Of a stretch of DNA of 64,000 nucleotides, positions 1 through 8,386 are shown piece by piece. The DNA is from DATEOR01 sp963766725 (lineage in GTDB: Bacteria; Actinomycetota; Thermoleophilia; Gaiellales; Gaiellaceae): positions 124,001 to 188,000 of the forward strand of contig CAVYBK010000001.1 in assembly GCA_963766725.1 (NCBI GenBank), read 5' to 3'. Position numbers and translations under genes: made by a program. Each line of letters begins with the position of its first letter. Positions within the stretch are counted from its first letter, which is position 1. The notes under the pieces were generated by a model, which ran no database searches, was not told where the DNA came from, and saw only the letters and a program-made list of their open reading frames with translations.

Positions 1-95
1 CCGGCGACCGAGCGCGTGATGCCCGTCCCCGCGAGGGCGATCGCGACGACCGCGGCCGCCGGGGCGAAGAGCGCGATCCAGGCGGCGGCGATCAT
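1..95 (-). CDS. nuoL: NADH-quinone oxidoreductase subunit L (NuoL), N-terminal fragment
   Basis: Only the first 31 or so codons are in the window; the gene runs off the left edge. The ATG (95-93) overlaps the nuoK stop as ATGA, the usual coupling in this operon. The visible peptide starts MIAAAWIALFAPAAA and is wholly hydrophobic, as expected for the first membrane helix of the antiporter-like NuoL subunit, which takes part in proton pumping in the membrane arm of complex I. The identification rests mainly on position directly after nuoK, the normal order in nuo operons. Confidence 0.85.
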   Translation of the reverse strand, partial: MIAAAWIALFAPAAAVVAIALAGTGITRSVA

Positions 96-400
96 CCGCG
101 CAACGTGGTGAGCTTGTCGACGTCGAGCTCGACGTGCCGCCGCGAGACCGCGACGATGAGGCCGAGCCCGACGACCGCCTCCGCCGCGGCGACGACCATC
201 ACGGTCAGCGCGAAGATCTGGCCGGTGCCGGTCCCGGTCTGGCGCGCGAAGGCGATCAGGGCGAGATTCCCCGCGTTCAGCATGATCTCGAGCGCGAGGA
301 GGACGATCAGCGGGCTGCGGCGGATGAGCACGCCGAAGGCGCCGGTGGCGAAGAGGATCACCGAGAGGATCAGGTAGGCAGCGACGCCGGGCCCGGGCAC
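92..400 (-). CDS. nuoK: NADH-quinone oxidoreductase subunit K (NuoK)
   Basis: A 102-residue protein with three predicted membrane helices, the standard size for NuoK, a membrane-arm subunit of the proton pump. The two conserved intramembrane glutamates are present, at about residue 38 (in ALEIMLNAGNLAL) and about residue 74 (in AAAEAVVGLGL). The start is a GTG at 400 that follows the nuoJ stop (TAA, 403-401) with no gap, so translation is probably coupled. The stop overlaps the nuoL start by four bases. Confidence 0.96.
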   Translation of the reverse strand: MPGPGVAAYLILSVILFATGAFGVLIRRSPLIVLLALEIMLNAGNLALIAFARQTGTGTGQIFALTVMVVAAAEAVVGLGLIVAVSRRHVELDVDKLTTLRG

Positions 401-931
401 TTAGGAGCGGCTTTCTCTGGGGACGGCGCTGCCGAGGATGACTCCGCCGACGGCTGCGACGAGGAGCACGATGGAGGTCACCTCGAACGCGAGCAGGTGG
501 TCGCCGAGGAAGAGCCGGCCGATCTCCGCCGGCGTGCCGAAGCTGTCTTCGATCTGGGCGGGAGACGAGAGCTGGTCGCCCGCCTTCAGGGCGATGACGA
601 CCACGATCTCCACCGCGATCGCCGCCGCGGCCACGATCGCGGCGAGGGACTGTGGGCTTGGCTTGCCCGCCCAGGGCGCATCCGCCCTTCCGCCGAGGTA
701 GGCGATGACGAAGAGGAACATCACGACGACGGCGCCGGCGTAGACGAGCACTTGCGCGGCGGCGACGAACTCGGCGGCGAGGAGCAGGTAGAGCACCGCG
801 AGCGAGGCGAGGTTCCCGATCAGCGCGAGGGCGCTGTAGAAGGGATTCTGGAAGAGGACGACCGCGATTCCCGAGCTGAGCAGCGCGAGCGCCGCCAGCA
901 CCCAGACGACCCAGACGATGAATTCTTCCAT
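401..931 (-). CDS. nuoJ: NADH-quinone oxidoreductase subunit J (NuoJ)
   Basis: A 176-residue protein with five hydrophobic segments, starting MEEFIVWVVW and containing the NuoJ signature around NPFYSALALIGNLASLAVLYLLL and VLVYAGAVVVMFLFVI (given here as landmarks in helices 2 and 3). It is a membrane-arm subunit of complex I. The open frame continues upstream to 1045, but that part is only the palindromic element and nuoI read out of frame. The ATG at 931 overlaps the TGA of the preceding micro-ORF by one base (TGATG), so ribosomes probably reach nuoJ by reinitiation. Confidence 0.95.
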   Translation of the reverse strand: MEEFIVWVVWVLAALALLSSGIAVVLFQNPFYSALALIGNLASLAVLYLLLAAEFVAAAQVLVYAGAVVVMFLFVIAYLGGRADAPWAGKPSPQSLAAIVAAAAIAVEIVVVIALKAGDQLSSPAQIEDSFGTPAEIGRLFLGDHLLAFEVTSIVLLVAAVGGVILGSAVPRESRS

Positions 932-990
932 CAGTGTCCCTTCCAGTGATGCTGCCCCGAGAAGCAGGCGTGTATTGCTGGATGGGGCAC
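931..990 (-). repeat. Palindromic intergenic element, copy 1 (nuoI-nuoJ)
   Basis: These 60 bp fill the nuoI-nuoJ junction completely. The minus strand starts GTGCCCCATCCAGCAATAC and ends ATCACTGGAAGGGACACTGA, so the two ends are imperfect inverted repeats of about 24 nt around a short CTTCTCG loop. It matches copy 2 at 7743-7832 closely apart from 30 nt missing from the centre. I found no further copy in the window. I do not recognise this element. Confidence 0.85.
931..990 (-). CDS. Micro-ORF in palindromic element, 19 residues
   Basis: The element is open from end to end: a GTG at 990-988 overlaps the nuoI stop (TAG, 992-990) by one base, and its TGA (933-931) overlaps the nuoJ ATG by one base. 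The peptide reads PHPAIHACFS then GQHHWKGH. It is nearly the same as the copy 2 peptide, with Y to C and T to K changes and a ten-residue internal gap. It is rich in histidine and has no membrane segment. It may be a real micro-protein or only a translated bridge that keeps nuoI and nuoJ coupled; the sequence alone cannot decide. Confidence 0.5.
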   Translation of the reverse strand: MPHPAIHACFSGQHHWKGH

Positions 991-1487
991 TAAGAGTCCG
1001 ACCTCCAGACAGGGATCGGCGTGTCGTAGAGCTCGCGGTCGGCAACGGGCACGCGCTTGACCGGCGGGGCGAGCAGCATGTCCTTCGTGTAGATGAGGTC
1101 GTCGCGCGAGTACTCGGAGAGCTCGTACTCGGCCTCGAGCGTGATCGCGTCGAACGGGCACGCGAGCTCGCAGTAGCCGCAGAAGATGCAGCGCGAGAGG
1201 TTGATCTCGTAGATGCGCGCGTAGCGCTCGCCCGGCGAGACGCGGTTGTCCGCGGTGTTCTCGTCGGCGACGACCCGGATGCAATCGGCCGGGCAGGCCG
1301 CCGCGCAGAGCGAGCAGCCCACGCACTTCTCGAGCCCGTTCTCGTGGCGCCAGAGGCGGTGCCGTCCGCGGAAGCGCGGGTACACCGGGCGCTTGTACTC
1401 CGGGTACTGCTGCGTGATCGGCTTCTTGAAGATCTGCCGGAACGTGACTGCGAATCCCTTGAGGCTGTCGAAGGGCTGCGGGCTCAT
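990..1487 (-). CDS. nuoI: NADH-quinone oxidoreductase subunit I (NuoI)
   Basis: A 165-residue ferredoxin-like subunit carrying two 4Fe-4S clusters (N6a and N6b) that pass electrons towards NuoB and quinone. Both motifs are visible: CVGCSLCAAACPADC and CIFCGYCELACPFDA. The start is the ATG at 1487, which overlaps the nuoH stop as ATGA; the longer open frame upstream is nuoH read out of frame. The stop TAG at 992-990 shares its last base with the GTG of the micro-ORF. Confidence 0.97.
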   Translation of the reverse strand: MSPQPFDSLKGFAVTFRQIFKKPITQQYPEYKRPVYPRFRGRHRLWRHENGLEKCVGCSLCAAACPADCIRVVADENTADNRVSPGERYARIYEINLSRCIFCGYCELACPFDAITLEAEYELSEYSRDDLIYTKDMLLAPPVKRVPVADRELYDTPIPVWRSDS

Positions 1488-2479
1488 ACCAGCGCCACCA
1501 AGATGGCCGTTACAAGCGCGTTCAGGGTCGCGACGGGCAGGAGGACCTTCCAGCCGAAGCGCATGAGCTGGTCGTAGCGCAGGCGCGGCAGCGTCGCGCG
1601 CAGCCAGATGAAGGCGAAGAGGAAGGCGCCGAGCTTGAGCAGGAACCAGATCGGCCCGGGCAGCCACGGCCCGCCCCACCCGCCGAAGAAGAGCGTCACG
1701 GCGAGACCGGAGAGCGTGATCATGTTGATGTACTCAGCCGTCGAGTAGAGGCCGAAGCGCATGCCGCTGTACTCGGTGTGGTAGCCGGCAACGAGCTCCT
1801 GCTCGGCTTCGGGGAGGTCGAAGGGCGGCCGGTTCGTCTCGGCGATTCCGGCGACGAAGAAGACGAGGAGCCCGACGAACTGCGGCGCTGCGAACCAGAT
1901 CGTCGCCTGCTGCTTCTCGGCGATGTCGACGAGCGAGAGCGACTGGCCCATGATCACGACGCCGAGCACCGAGAGGGCGAGCGAAACCTCGTAGGAGACG
2001 AGCTGCGCTGCGGTGCGCATCGAGCCGAGGAGCGAGTACTTCGACTCGCTCGCCCAGCCGCCGACGAGGAAGGCGTAGATGCCGATCGCGCCGAGGGCGA
2101 AGATCAGCAGGAGGCCGATGGACACGTTCGCGATCCAGCCGGTGACGTCGTAGTCGCCCACATGCCAGACGCCGCCGAAGGGGATGACGCTGAACGCGGC
2201 GAGCGCGGTGAAACAGGCAACGGCGGGTGCGGCGATGTAGAGGAGGTCGATCGCGTTCGCGGGGAAAAAGCTCTCCTTGCGCAGCAGCTTCACGAGATCC
2301 GCGATGGGCTGTAGGAGCCCGAAGGGGCCTGCCCGGTTCGGCCCGTAGCGCTGCTGCATGCGGCCGAGCAGCTTGCGCTCGAGCCAGGTCGAGTAGGCAA
2401 ACGCGGCCATGACGAGGTTGATGACCACGAGCGCCTTGATGACGTCGATCCACCACGGCTGGTTCAGGCTCTGGTCCAT
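1484..2479 (-). CDS. nuoH: NADH-quinone oxidoreductase subunit H (NuoH)
   Basis: A 331-residue polytopic membrane protein that joins the membrane arm to the peripheral arm and lines the quinone chamber. Typical NuoH blocks are present: STWLERKLLGRMQQRYGPNR near the N-terminus, GPFGLLQPIADLVKLL after it, and the NRPPFDLPEAEQELVAGY loop. The ATG at 2479 overlaps the nuoG TGA by one base. Confidence 0.98.
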   Translation of the reverse strand: MDQSLNQPWWIDVIKALVVINLVMAAFAYSTWLERKLLGRMQQRYGPNRAGPFGLLQPIADLVKLLRKESFFPANAIDLLYIAAPAVACFTALAAFSVIPFGGVWHVGDYDVTGWIANVSIGLLLIFALGAIGIYAFLVGGWASESKYSLLGSMRTAAQLVSYEVSLALSVLGVVIMGQSLSLVDIAEKQQATIWFAAPQFVGLLVFFVAGIAETNRPPFDLPEAEQELVAGYHTEYSGMRFGLYSTAEYINMITLSGLAVTLFFGGWGGPWLPGPIWFLLKLGAFLFAFIWLRATLPRLRYDQLMRFGWKVLLPVATLNALVTAILVALV

Positions 2480-4645
2480 CAGCCCGCCTTCACCTCGACG
2501 CGGTCGTGCAGGCCCTCCGCGTGCTCGGACGGAATGCGGACGACCCCTTTGCGCAGGCGGCGGCTCACCCGGGCCCGGAGGGAGCGGCTCGTGCCGTTCG
2601 AGGAGACCGTCACCGTCGAGCCTGCGGCGATCCCGCGGGCCGACGCGTCTTCGTAGGAGAGCTCGACCTCGTCGGCCGGGCGCTGGAACTGGAGCTGCTG
2701 GACGCGCTCGACCGCCGGCCCGCTGAACAGGGACCGGTAGCGCACGAGCGCGAGGCCCTGCCCACGTTTCGGGGCGGCTGCTTTAGGCGCCGCCACGGCT
2801 GCGTCCGGTTCCTCCACCTCCGGCAGCGCGGCGTGGTCGTCGGGCAGCATCGTGGGCCAGGGGTCGACCTCGACGCCGAAGCGGCGGGCGAGCCCGGCGA
2901 AGAAGGCCAGCTCGTCCTCGGCGGGAGGCGCGACCGCGCGCCGCTGGCGCTGCGGCCGGCCCTCGAGGTTCACGGTGGTCCCATCGCGCTCGAGGTAGCT
3001 CGTGCCCGGGAGGACCAGATGCGACCAGAGCGTTCCCTCCGACTCGAACATCGCCGTCGTGATCACGAACCTCGCGCGCTCCGCGAGGTCGCGGACGTCC
3101 GGGTTTCCGGCGGCCTCGTCGCCGGAGACGATGAGCGCGCCGATCTCGTCTTCGGGGACGGTTCCGGGGTCGCCCCAGGCGGCCGCGACGCCACGTCCGT
3201 TCGGCGTGCGCGGGATGAGGTAGACGGACGCCTTGTCGCCGAGGCTCTCCGCCAGGGCGAGCGCGTGCGCTCCGCCCGTGGGATCGTCCTCCGACCAGAC
3301 GATCGCGACGCGCCCTGCCTCGTCGAGGCTGCGCTTCGCGTCGCGGAGCTCCTCGACAGGGCTTTCGGCCTGCAGCTGGGCGGCCGCCCAGGCGGCGCTT
3401 CCGGGCTGAAGTGCGGCGGAGCCCGCCGGGTTCAGGGTGATGACCTCGGCGCCCGCGCGGCGGGCTGCGCGGAGCCAGAGGTCGAGAACCGGGGCTCGCT
3501 CGACGACCGGCTCGTCCCCGAAGACGAGGCAGACATCCGCATCGCGAATCGCCGAGATCGGCGCGCGGAAGCGGTCGAGGGCGGGATGGAAAGTGTCCGG
3601 GAGCAGTGCGCTGCCTCCTCCGAGCCCTTCCTTCGACGAGCCGCGCGATCGCGGTCGCGGTCTCCACGGTCTCGCCTCCCGAGAAGGCGACGACCACCGG
3701 GCCGCCGGCCTCCTGCAGGCCGCGCTCGGCCTCGTCCAGAGCCTGCTCCCACGAGACCGGCTCGAAGCCCCGTCGGCGCACCCGGCGCCGCGGGACCGAG
3801 ATCCGGTCGTCGGCCCTCAAGTGTCCGTAGGCGAAGCGGCCCTTGTCGCACAGCCACCCTTCGTCCACCTCGGCGTGGTTTCTGGAGAGGATCCGCGCCA
3901 CCTTGCCCTCGCGCGTCGTCGCCCAGGTGTTGCACCCGACCGGGCAGAGGCCGCAGACCGTGGGGACGTTCTGGATCTCCCAGGGGCGGGCGCGGAACCG
4001 GTAGGTCGTCGAGGTGAGCGCGCCGACCGGGCAGAGCTCGAGGACGTTGCCGGAGAAGTGCGCCCGATAGGGCTCGTCTTCGAAGGTGGCGATGACGGAG
4101 CCCGCGCCGCGGTTGATCGCCACGAGCTGCCCGTCCTCGGCGACGGTCTCGGAGAAGCGGGTGCAGCGGTAGCAGAGGATGCAGCGCTCGCGGTCGAGCG
4201 CAATCAGCGGCGAGACCGGGATCGGCTTGTCGAAGGTCCGCTTTTCGAAGCGCATGCGGGTCGCGCCCGGCCCCCAGCGGAACGTGAGGTCCTGGAGCGG
4301 GCACTCGCCGCCCTTGTCGCAGTCCGGGCAGTCGAGCGGGTGGTTCAGGAGGATGAACTCGAGGACGGCGTTCTGGCCCTCCGCGGCCTTCGCGCTCGTC
4401 TGCGCGGTCGAGAGGACGAGGCCGTCCTGGGCGGTCATCGTGCAGGCTGCCTGGAGCTTCGGCATGCCCTCGACTTCGCAGAGGCACATGCGGCAGGCGC
4501 CGACCGGCGCGCCGAGCCTCGGCTCGTAGCAGAAGACCGGTATCTCGATCCCGGCCTCGAGCGCGGTCTCGATCATCCCCTGGCCCTTGGGGACCTGAAT
4601 CTCGCGGCCGTCGACGGTGACCGTGACGAGCTCGGGGCTGCTCAC
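2479..4645 (-). CDS. nuoG: NADH-quinone oxidoreductase subunit G (NuoG), one frameshift
   Basis: The large iron-sulfur subunit of complex I, about 721 residues once a frameshift is corrected. The N-terminal part shows the 2Fe-2S motif (CYEPRLGAPVGACRMC), the His/Cys N5 motif (HPLDCPDCDKGGECPLQD), the CILCYRC motif and CGLCPVGC with a later LCDKGRF cysteine, so the extra N7 cluster seems to be present. The molybdopterin-type domain follows. The frame changes near 3625-3632; removing one G from GTCGAAGGAAGGG restores a continuous protein. GTG at 4645 overlaps the nuoF stop as GTGA. The frameshift is probably a sequencing error. Confidence 0.93.
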
Positions 4646-6009
4646 GCCGGCACCTCGATCTCCGCGCGGATGCGCGCGTGGTGCTGGTCGACCGGCGCCA
4701 TGACGTGGTCGAGCGTGGAGTCGCCGTGGAACGGGCACCCGCCCTCGTCGATGTGGCGCTGGTACTCGTCGCGGAACTTGGCGACGTAGCTCGCCACCGG
4801 CATCGCGGCCGCGTCGCCGAGCGGGCACAGGCAGTTGCCGAGGATCCGGTCGCAGACGTTCAGGAGGAGATCGAGCTCTCCCTGGGAAGCCTCGCCGTCC
4901 TCGATCTTCCGGAGGATCGAGACCATCCAGCGCGTCCCCTCGCGGCAGGGCGTGCACTTCCCGCACGACTCGTGCATGTAGAACTGGGCGACCCGCAGGC
5001 CGAGCTGCACCATGCAGCAGCGCTCGTCCATCACGATGACCGCGCCGGAGCCGAGCATCGTCCCCCGCGCCGCCATGGAGTCGAAGTCGAGCGCCGTATC
5101 GACTTCGTCGGCGGTGAGAACCGGCACCGACGAGCCGCCCGGGATGATCGCCTTGAGCTCGTGCCCGTCCGGGATCCCGCCGCCGATGTCGTAGATCAGC
5201 TCGCGCAGGCTCGTGCCCAGCTCGACCTCGTAGTTGCCGCCGTTGATCACGTTCCCGGAGAGCGAGAAGAGACGCGTGCCGCGGGAGTTCTCGACACCGA
5301 GCTTCGCGTAGTTCTCCCCGCCGAGCTCGAGGATCTTCGGGACGGTCGCGAGCGTCTCGACGTTGTTGATGAGCGTCGGCGAGGCGTAGACGCCGGAGAT
5401 GGCCGGGAAGGGCGGCTTCGAGCGCGGCTGCCCGCGCTTGCCCTCGAGCGACTCGAGAAGGCCGGTCTCCTCGCCGCAGATGTACGCACCGGCCCCGCGG
5501 TGGACGACAACCGTGAGGTTCCAGCCCGAGCCGAGGACGTTCGCTCCTACGAGACCCGCCCTGCGGGCCTCCTCGAGCGCGTCGCGCAGAATCTCGAACT
5601 CCGCGAGGTACTCCCCGCGAATGTAGATGAAGGCCGTGTTCGCCCCGATCACGCGCGAGGCGATCACGCAGCCCTCGATGAACATGTGCGGGAGCCGGGC
5701 GAGGATCTCGCGGTCCTTGAAGGTGCCGGGCTCCGACTCGTCGGCGTTCGCGACGAGGTAGATCGGCTTCGTCGTCTGGTCCGGCTTGGGCAGGAAGCTC
5801 GCCTTGCGACCCATGGGAAAGCCCGCCCCGCCGCGGCCGCGCACGTCCGCCGCGAGCAGCTCGTCGAGGACGGCCTGGGGCTCCATCTTCATGGCTTTCT
5901 TGAGCGACTCGTAGCCGCCGACCTTCTCGTACTCGGCGAGGCGCGTGAGATCGCGCCCCTCCGCGTCCGCGAGGAGAAGCTTCTTCAGCGCCTTCTCACT
6001 CGGAGCCAT
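4642..6009 (-). CDS. nuoF: NADH-quinone oxidoreductase subunit F (NuoF)
   Basis: A 455-residue subunit that binds NADH, FMN and the N3 4Fe-4S cluster, the entry point for electrons. The glycine-rich FMN/NADH segment GRGGAGFPMGRK is at about residue 60. The cluster ligands appear in CGKCTPCREGTRW and in NCLCPLGDAAAMPV near the C-terminus. The ATG at 6009 lies 14 bases inside the end of nuoE, a normal overlap in this operon. Confidence 0.98.
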   Translation of the reverse strand: MAPSEKALKKLLLADAEGRDLTRLAEYEKVGGYESLKKAMKMEPQAVLDELLAADVRGRGGAGFPMGRKASFLPKPDQTTKPIYLVANADESEPGTFKDREILARLPHMFIEGCVIASRVIGANTAFIYIRGEYLAEFEILRDALEEARRAGLVGANVLGSGWNLTVVVHRGAGAYICGEETGLLESLEGKRGQPRSKPPFPAISGVYASPTLINNVETLATVPKILELGGENYAKLGVENSRGTRLFSLSGNVINGGNYEVELGTSLRELIYDIGGGIPDGHELKAIIPGGSSVPVLTADEVDTALDFDSMAARGTMLGSGAVIVMDERCCMVQLGLRVAQFYMHESCGKCTPCREGTRWMVSILRKIEDGEASQGELDLLLNVCDRILGNCLCPLGDAAAMPVASYVAKFRDEYQRHIDEGGCPFHGDSTLDHVMAPVDQHHARIRAEIEVPA

Positions 6010-6472
6010 TGCGGAGCTCCTCGACGATGGCGGGGACGTCCTCGGGCTTCACCGGCTCGCGATAGCGGTGGTCTACGGAGACCACGGTGCCCCAGCCGCA
6101 GCCGCCCGCGCACTCGATCGTGCGGAGCGTGAACTCGCCGTCCTCGGTCGTCTCGCCGGCGTGGACGCCGAGCTCTCCCTCGAACGCCTCGAGCACCTGC
6201 TGCGCACCGACGAGCGCGCACGAGATATTCGTGCAGACCTCGATCATGTGCCGGCCGACGGGCTCGAGGTGGAACATGTCGTAGAAGCTCGCGACCGCCT
6301 TGCAGTAGGCGGGCGTCAGGTCGAGCGCCTCTGCCACCTCGCGGAATGCGTCCGGCGGGAGCCAGCCGTATCGCTCCTGCGCGAGCCTGAGCGCGGGCAT
6401 GACGGCCGAGAGCCGCTCGGGGTAGCGCGCGGCGATCGTCTGGATCTCGTCGTAGAGGGCCTCGGGCGCCAT
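5996..6472 (-). CDS. nuoE: NADH-quinone oxidoreductase subunit E (NuoE)
   Basis: A 158-residue thioredoxin-fold subunit with one 2Fe-2S cluster (N1a). All four ligands are visible as CTNISC and CAGGC. The start is the ATG at 6472, whose A is shared with the nuoD stop (TAATG). The much longer open frame that continues upstream is nuoD out of frame and should be ignored. Confidence 0.97.
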   Translation of the reverse strand: MAPEALYDEIQTIAARYPERLSAVMPALRLAQERYGWLPPDAFREVAEALDLTPAYCKAVASFYDMFHLEPVGRHMIEVCTNISCALVGAQQVLEAFEGELGVHAGETTEDGEFTLRTIECAGGCGWGTVVSVDHRYREPVKPEDVPAIVEELRNGSE

Positions 6473-7743
6473 TAGCGGTCGCAGTCGCCCATGACCGTGT
6501 CGAGGGAGCCGAGGATTGCGATGAGATCGGCCACGAGCGAGCCCGCGACGGTCGTAGCCGTCGCCTCGAGGGCGACGAAGGAGGGGGCGCGGAACTTCAC
6601 GCGCCAGGGCTTCGATCCGCCGTCGGAGACGACGTAGCACCCGAGCTCGCCGCGTGCGGACTCGACGGCCACGTACACCTCGCCCGCGGGCACGCGGTAG
6701 CCCTCGGTCACGAGCTTGAAGTGGTGGATGAGGCTCTCCATGGACGTATGCAGCTCGTGGCGAGGAGGCAGGACGATCTTGCGGTCGTCCACGGTCCACG
6801 GTCCCTCGGGCATGCCGTCGAGGCATTGCTGGACGATGCGCGTCGACTCGCGCATCTCGTCCATGCGCACCTTGTAGCGGTCGTAGACGTCTCCGTTGGA
6901 ATAGACCGGCACGTGGAAGTCGACCTGGTCGTAGGCGAGGTAGGGCTGCGCCTTGCGCAGGTCCCAGTCGACTCCCGATGCGCGCAGGACCGGGCCGGAC
7001 TGGCCGAGCGCAATCGCGTCCTCCGCGGAGAGCAGGCCGATGCCCTTCGTCCGCTCGAGCCAGATCGCCTGCCGGTCGAGGAGCGCCTCGTACTCGTCGA
7101 CGCGGCCCGGGAAGATGTCCGCGAACTTGCGGCACTCCGTGAAGAAGCCGGGCGGGATGTCCTCGGCGAGCCCGCCGGCCTGGAAGTAGCGCGTGTGCAT
7201 GCGGACGCCGGTGACGAGCTCGAAGAGGTCGAGCACGGCGTCGCGCTCGCGGAAGCAGTACCAGAGGAGCGAGATCGCCCCGAGCTCGAGCGCGCCCGTG
7301 CCGAGCCAGATGAGGTGCGAGTGGATGCGCGAGAGCTCGGAGAGGAGCGTGCGCATCCAGGTCGCCTTCGGCGGCGGCTCGACCCCGAGGAGCTTCTCGA
7401 TCGCGAGGACGAAGGCGAGCTCGTTGATCTGGAACGAGAGGTAGTCGATCCGCTCCGGGTACGTGATCGCCTTCCACCAGGTCTTCTGCTCCATGTTCTT
7501 CTCGAAGCCCGTGTGGAGGTAGCCGATGACGGCCTCGACGCCCTCGACCCGTTCGCCGTTCAGCTCCACGATGAGGCGGAGGACGCCGTGTGTGGAGGGA
7601 TGGTTCGGCCCGAAGTTGACCTCGAGGATGTCGCCTTCCTCGCGAAGAGCCGGGTCGACCTGCAGGACCGACGGGATCGGGCTCGGGATCCTGGTGCCGG
7701 TGTAGATCGGCGCCTTCCCGCGCGCAGCCGTAGTCGTCGCCAT
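6472..7743 (-). CDS. nuoD: NADH-quinone oxidoreductase subunit D (NuoD)
   Basis: A 423-residue 49-kDa-type subunit that forms the quinone-binding site with NuoB and NuoH. The family motif GPNHPSTHGVLRL lies near residue 47 and the quinone-site His is in it. I chose the ATG at 7743 over an in-frame TTG at 7746 because the ATG overlaps the TGA of the upstream micro-ORF by one base (TGATG), the same arrangement as nuoJ after copy 1. Confidence 0.97.
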   Translation of the reverse strand: MATTTAARGKAPIYTGTRIPSPIPSVLQVDPALREEGDILEVNFGPNHPSTHGVLRLIVELNGERVEGVEAVIGYLHTGFEKNMEQKTWWKAITYPERIDYLSFQINELAFVLAIEKLLGVEPPPKATWMRTLLSELSRIHSHLIWLGTGALELGAISLLWYCFRERDAVLDLFELVTGVRMHTRYFQAGGLAEDIPPGFFTECRKFADIFPGRVDEYEALLDRQAIWLERTKGIGLLSAEDAIALGQSGPVLRASGVDWDLRKAQPYLAYDQVDFHVPVYSNGDVYDRYKVRMDEMRESTRIVQQCLDGMPEGPWTVDDRKIVLPPRHELHTSMESLIHHFKLVTEGYRVPAGEVYVAVESARGELGCYVVSDGGSKPWRVKFRAPSFVALEATATTVAGSLVADLIAILGSLDTVMGDCDR

Positions 7744-7832
7744 CAATGCCCCGTCCAGTGATGCTGCCCCGCTTCTCGGTTGCGCAGTGTGATCGCGAGC
7801 GAGAAGTAGGCGTGTATTGCTGGATGGGGCAT
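7743..7832 (-). repeat. Palindromic intergenic element, copy 2 (nuoC-nuoD)
   Basis: These 90 bp fill the nuoC-nuoD junction exactly. On the plus strand the left arm AATGCCCCGTCCAGTGATGC and the complement of the right arm AATGCCCCATCCAGCAATAC line up, and the pairing runs on to CTTCTCG/CGAGAAG: about 25 of 34 positions pair. At least five of the mismatches would be G-U pairs in RNA made from the plus strand, opposite to nuo transcription. Compared with copy 1 it has 30 extra nt in the loop. Confidence 0.87.
7743..7832 (-). CDS. Micro-ORF in palindromic element, 29 residues
   Basis: The ATG (7832-7830) overlaps the nuoC stop as TAATG and the TGA (7745-7743) overlaps the nuoD ATG as TGATG, so the peptide is stitched into the operon by one-base overlaps at both ends. 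It begins PHPAIHAYFS, has the extra block LAITLRNREA, and ends GQHHWTGH. The first and last blocks match the copy 1 peptide almost exactly and the length difference is a multiple of three. I know no family with this sequence. Confidence 0.5.
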   Translation of the reverse strand: MPHPAIHAYFSLAITLRNREAGQHHWTGH

Positions 7833-8386
7833 TACTCGGCTCCCGAGAATCGCACCGGCTCGCCGCCGATCGGGTAGTCCTTGCGGAGGGGGTGCCCCTG
7901 CCAGTCGTCGTCCATGAGGATCCGCTTCAGGTTCGGGTGGCCCTCGAACTCGATCCCCATGAGGTCGTACGCCTCGCGCTCGTGCCAGTCGGCGGTCGGC
8001 CAGACGGAGACCACGCTCGGAACCGACTCTCCTTCGTCGCACCAGACCTGGAGCCGGACGCGCGGCGCCCCGCGGGCGCCGGAGACGACTGCGACGAGGT
8101 GATACGAGACCGAGAAGCGCTTCGCTTTCGGCTCGGGCTTCTTCGCGAGGCCCCAGGAGCCGGGCCGGTTGATGTCGCGCCCGCCGCGATGTCCCCAGTA
8201 GCCGGCCACGGTGCGCTCGTTCCAGCCGAGGTAGTCGGCAGCAGCGATGTCGGCGAGGAAGTTGAAGCCGCACTCGTCGCGCAGGTACTCAGATGCCTCG
8301 CGAAGCTGCGCCGTCTCGACGACCACGGTCGTCTCGCCGCGTTCCTCGGTCACCGCTGCGAACCCCGGGACGTCGGCGAAGTTCAC
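7832..8386 (-). CDS. nuoC: NADH-quinone oxidoreductase subunit C (NuoC)
   Basis: A 184-residue 30-kDa-type subunit of the peripheral arm. The family signature HEREAYDLMGIEFEGHPNL followed by GHPLRKDYP lies near the C-terminus. The start is the GTG at 8386, overlapping the nuoB stop as GTGA; the longer open frame upstream is nuoB out of frame. Separate nuoC and nuoD genes, rather than the NuoCD fusion of enterobacteria, are usual in Actinomycetota. Confidence 0.97.
   Translation of the reverse strand: MNFADVPGFAAVTEERGETTVVVETAQLREASEYLRDECGFNFLADIAAADYLGWNERTVAGYWGHRGGRDINRPGSWGLAKKPEPKAKRFSVSYHLVAVVSGARGAPRVRLQVWCDEGESVPSVVSVWPTADWHEREAYDLMGIEFEGHPNLKRILMDDDWQGHPLRKDYPIGGEPVRFSGAE

Noticed and set aside
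134..949. Long plus-strand open frame opposite nuoK and nuoJ
   Set aside because: A shadow typical of high-GC DNA: its protein is dominated by Asp, Glu, Arg and His with no domain, while the minus strand gives perfect NuoK and NuoJ.
2506..4017. 503-codon plus-strand open frame opposite nuoG
   Set aside because: Arginine-rich shadow; the minus strand encodes NuoG with all cluster motifs.
7743..7832. Palindromic element as a transcription terminator or attenuator in nuo
   Set aside because: No T-tract follows, it lies inside an operon whose downstream genes are essential to the same complex, and it is translated through.
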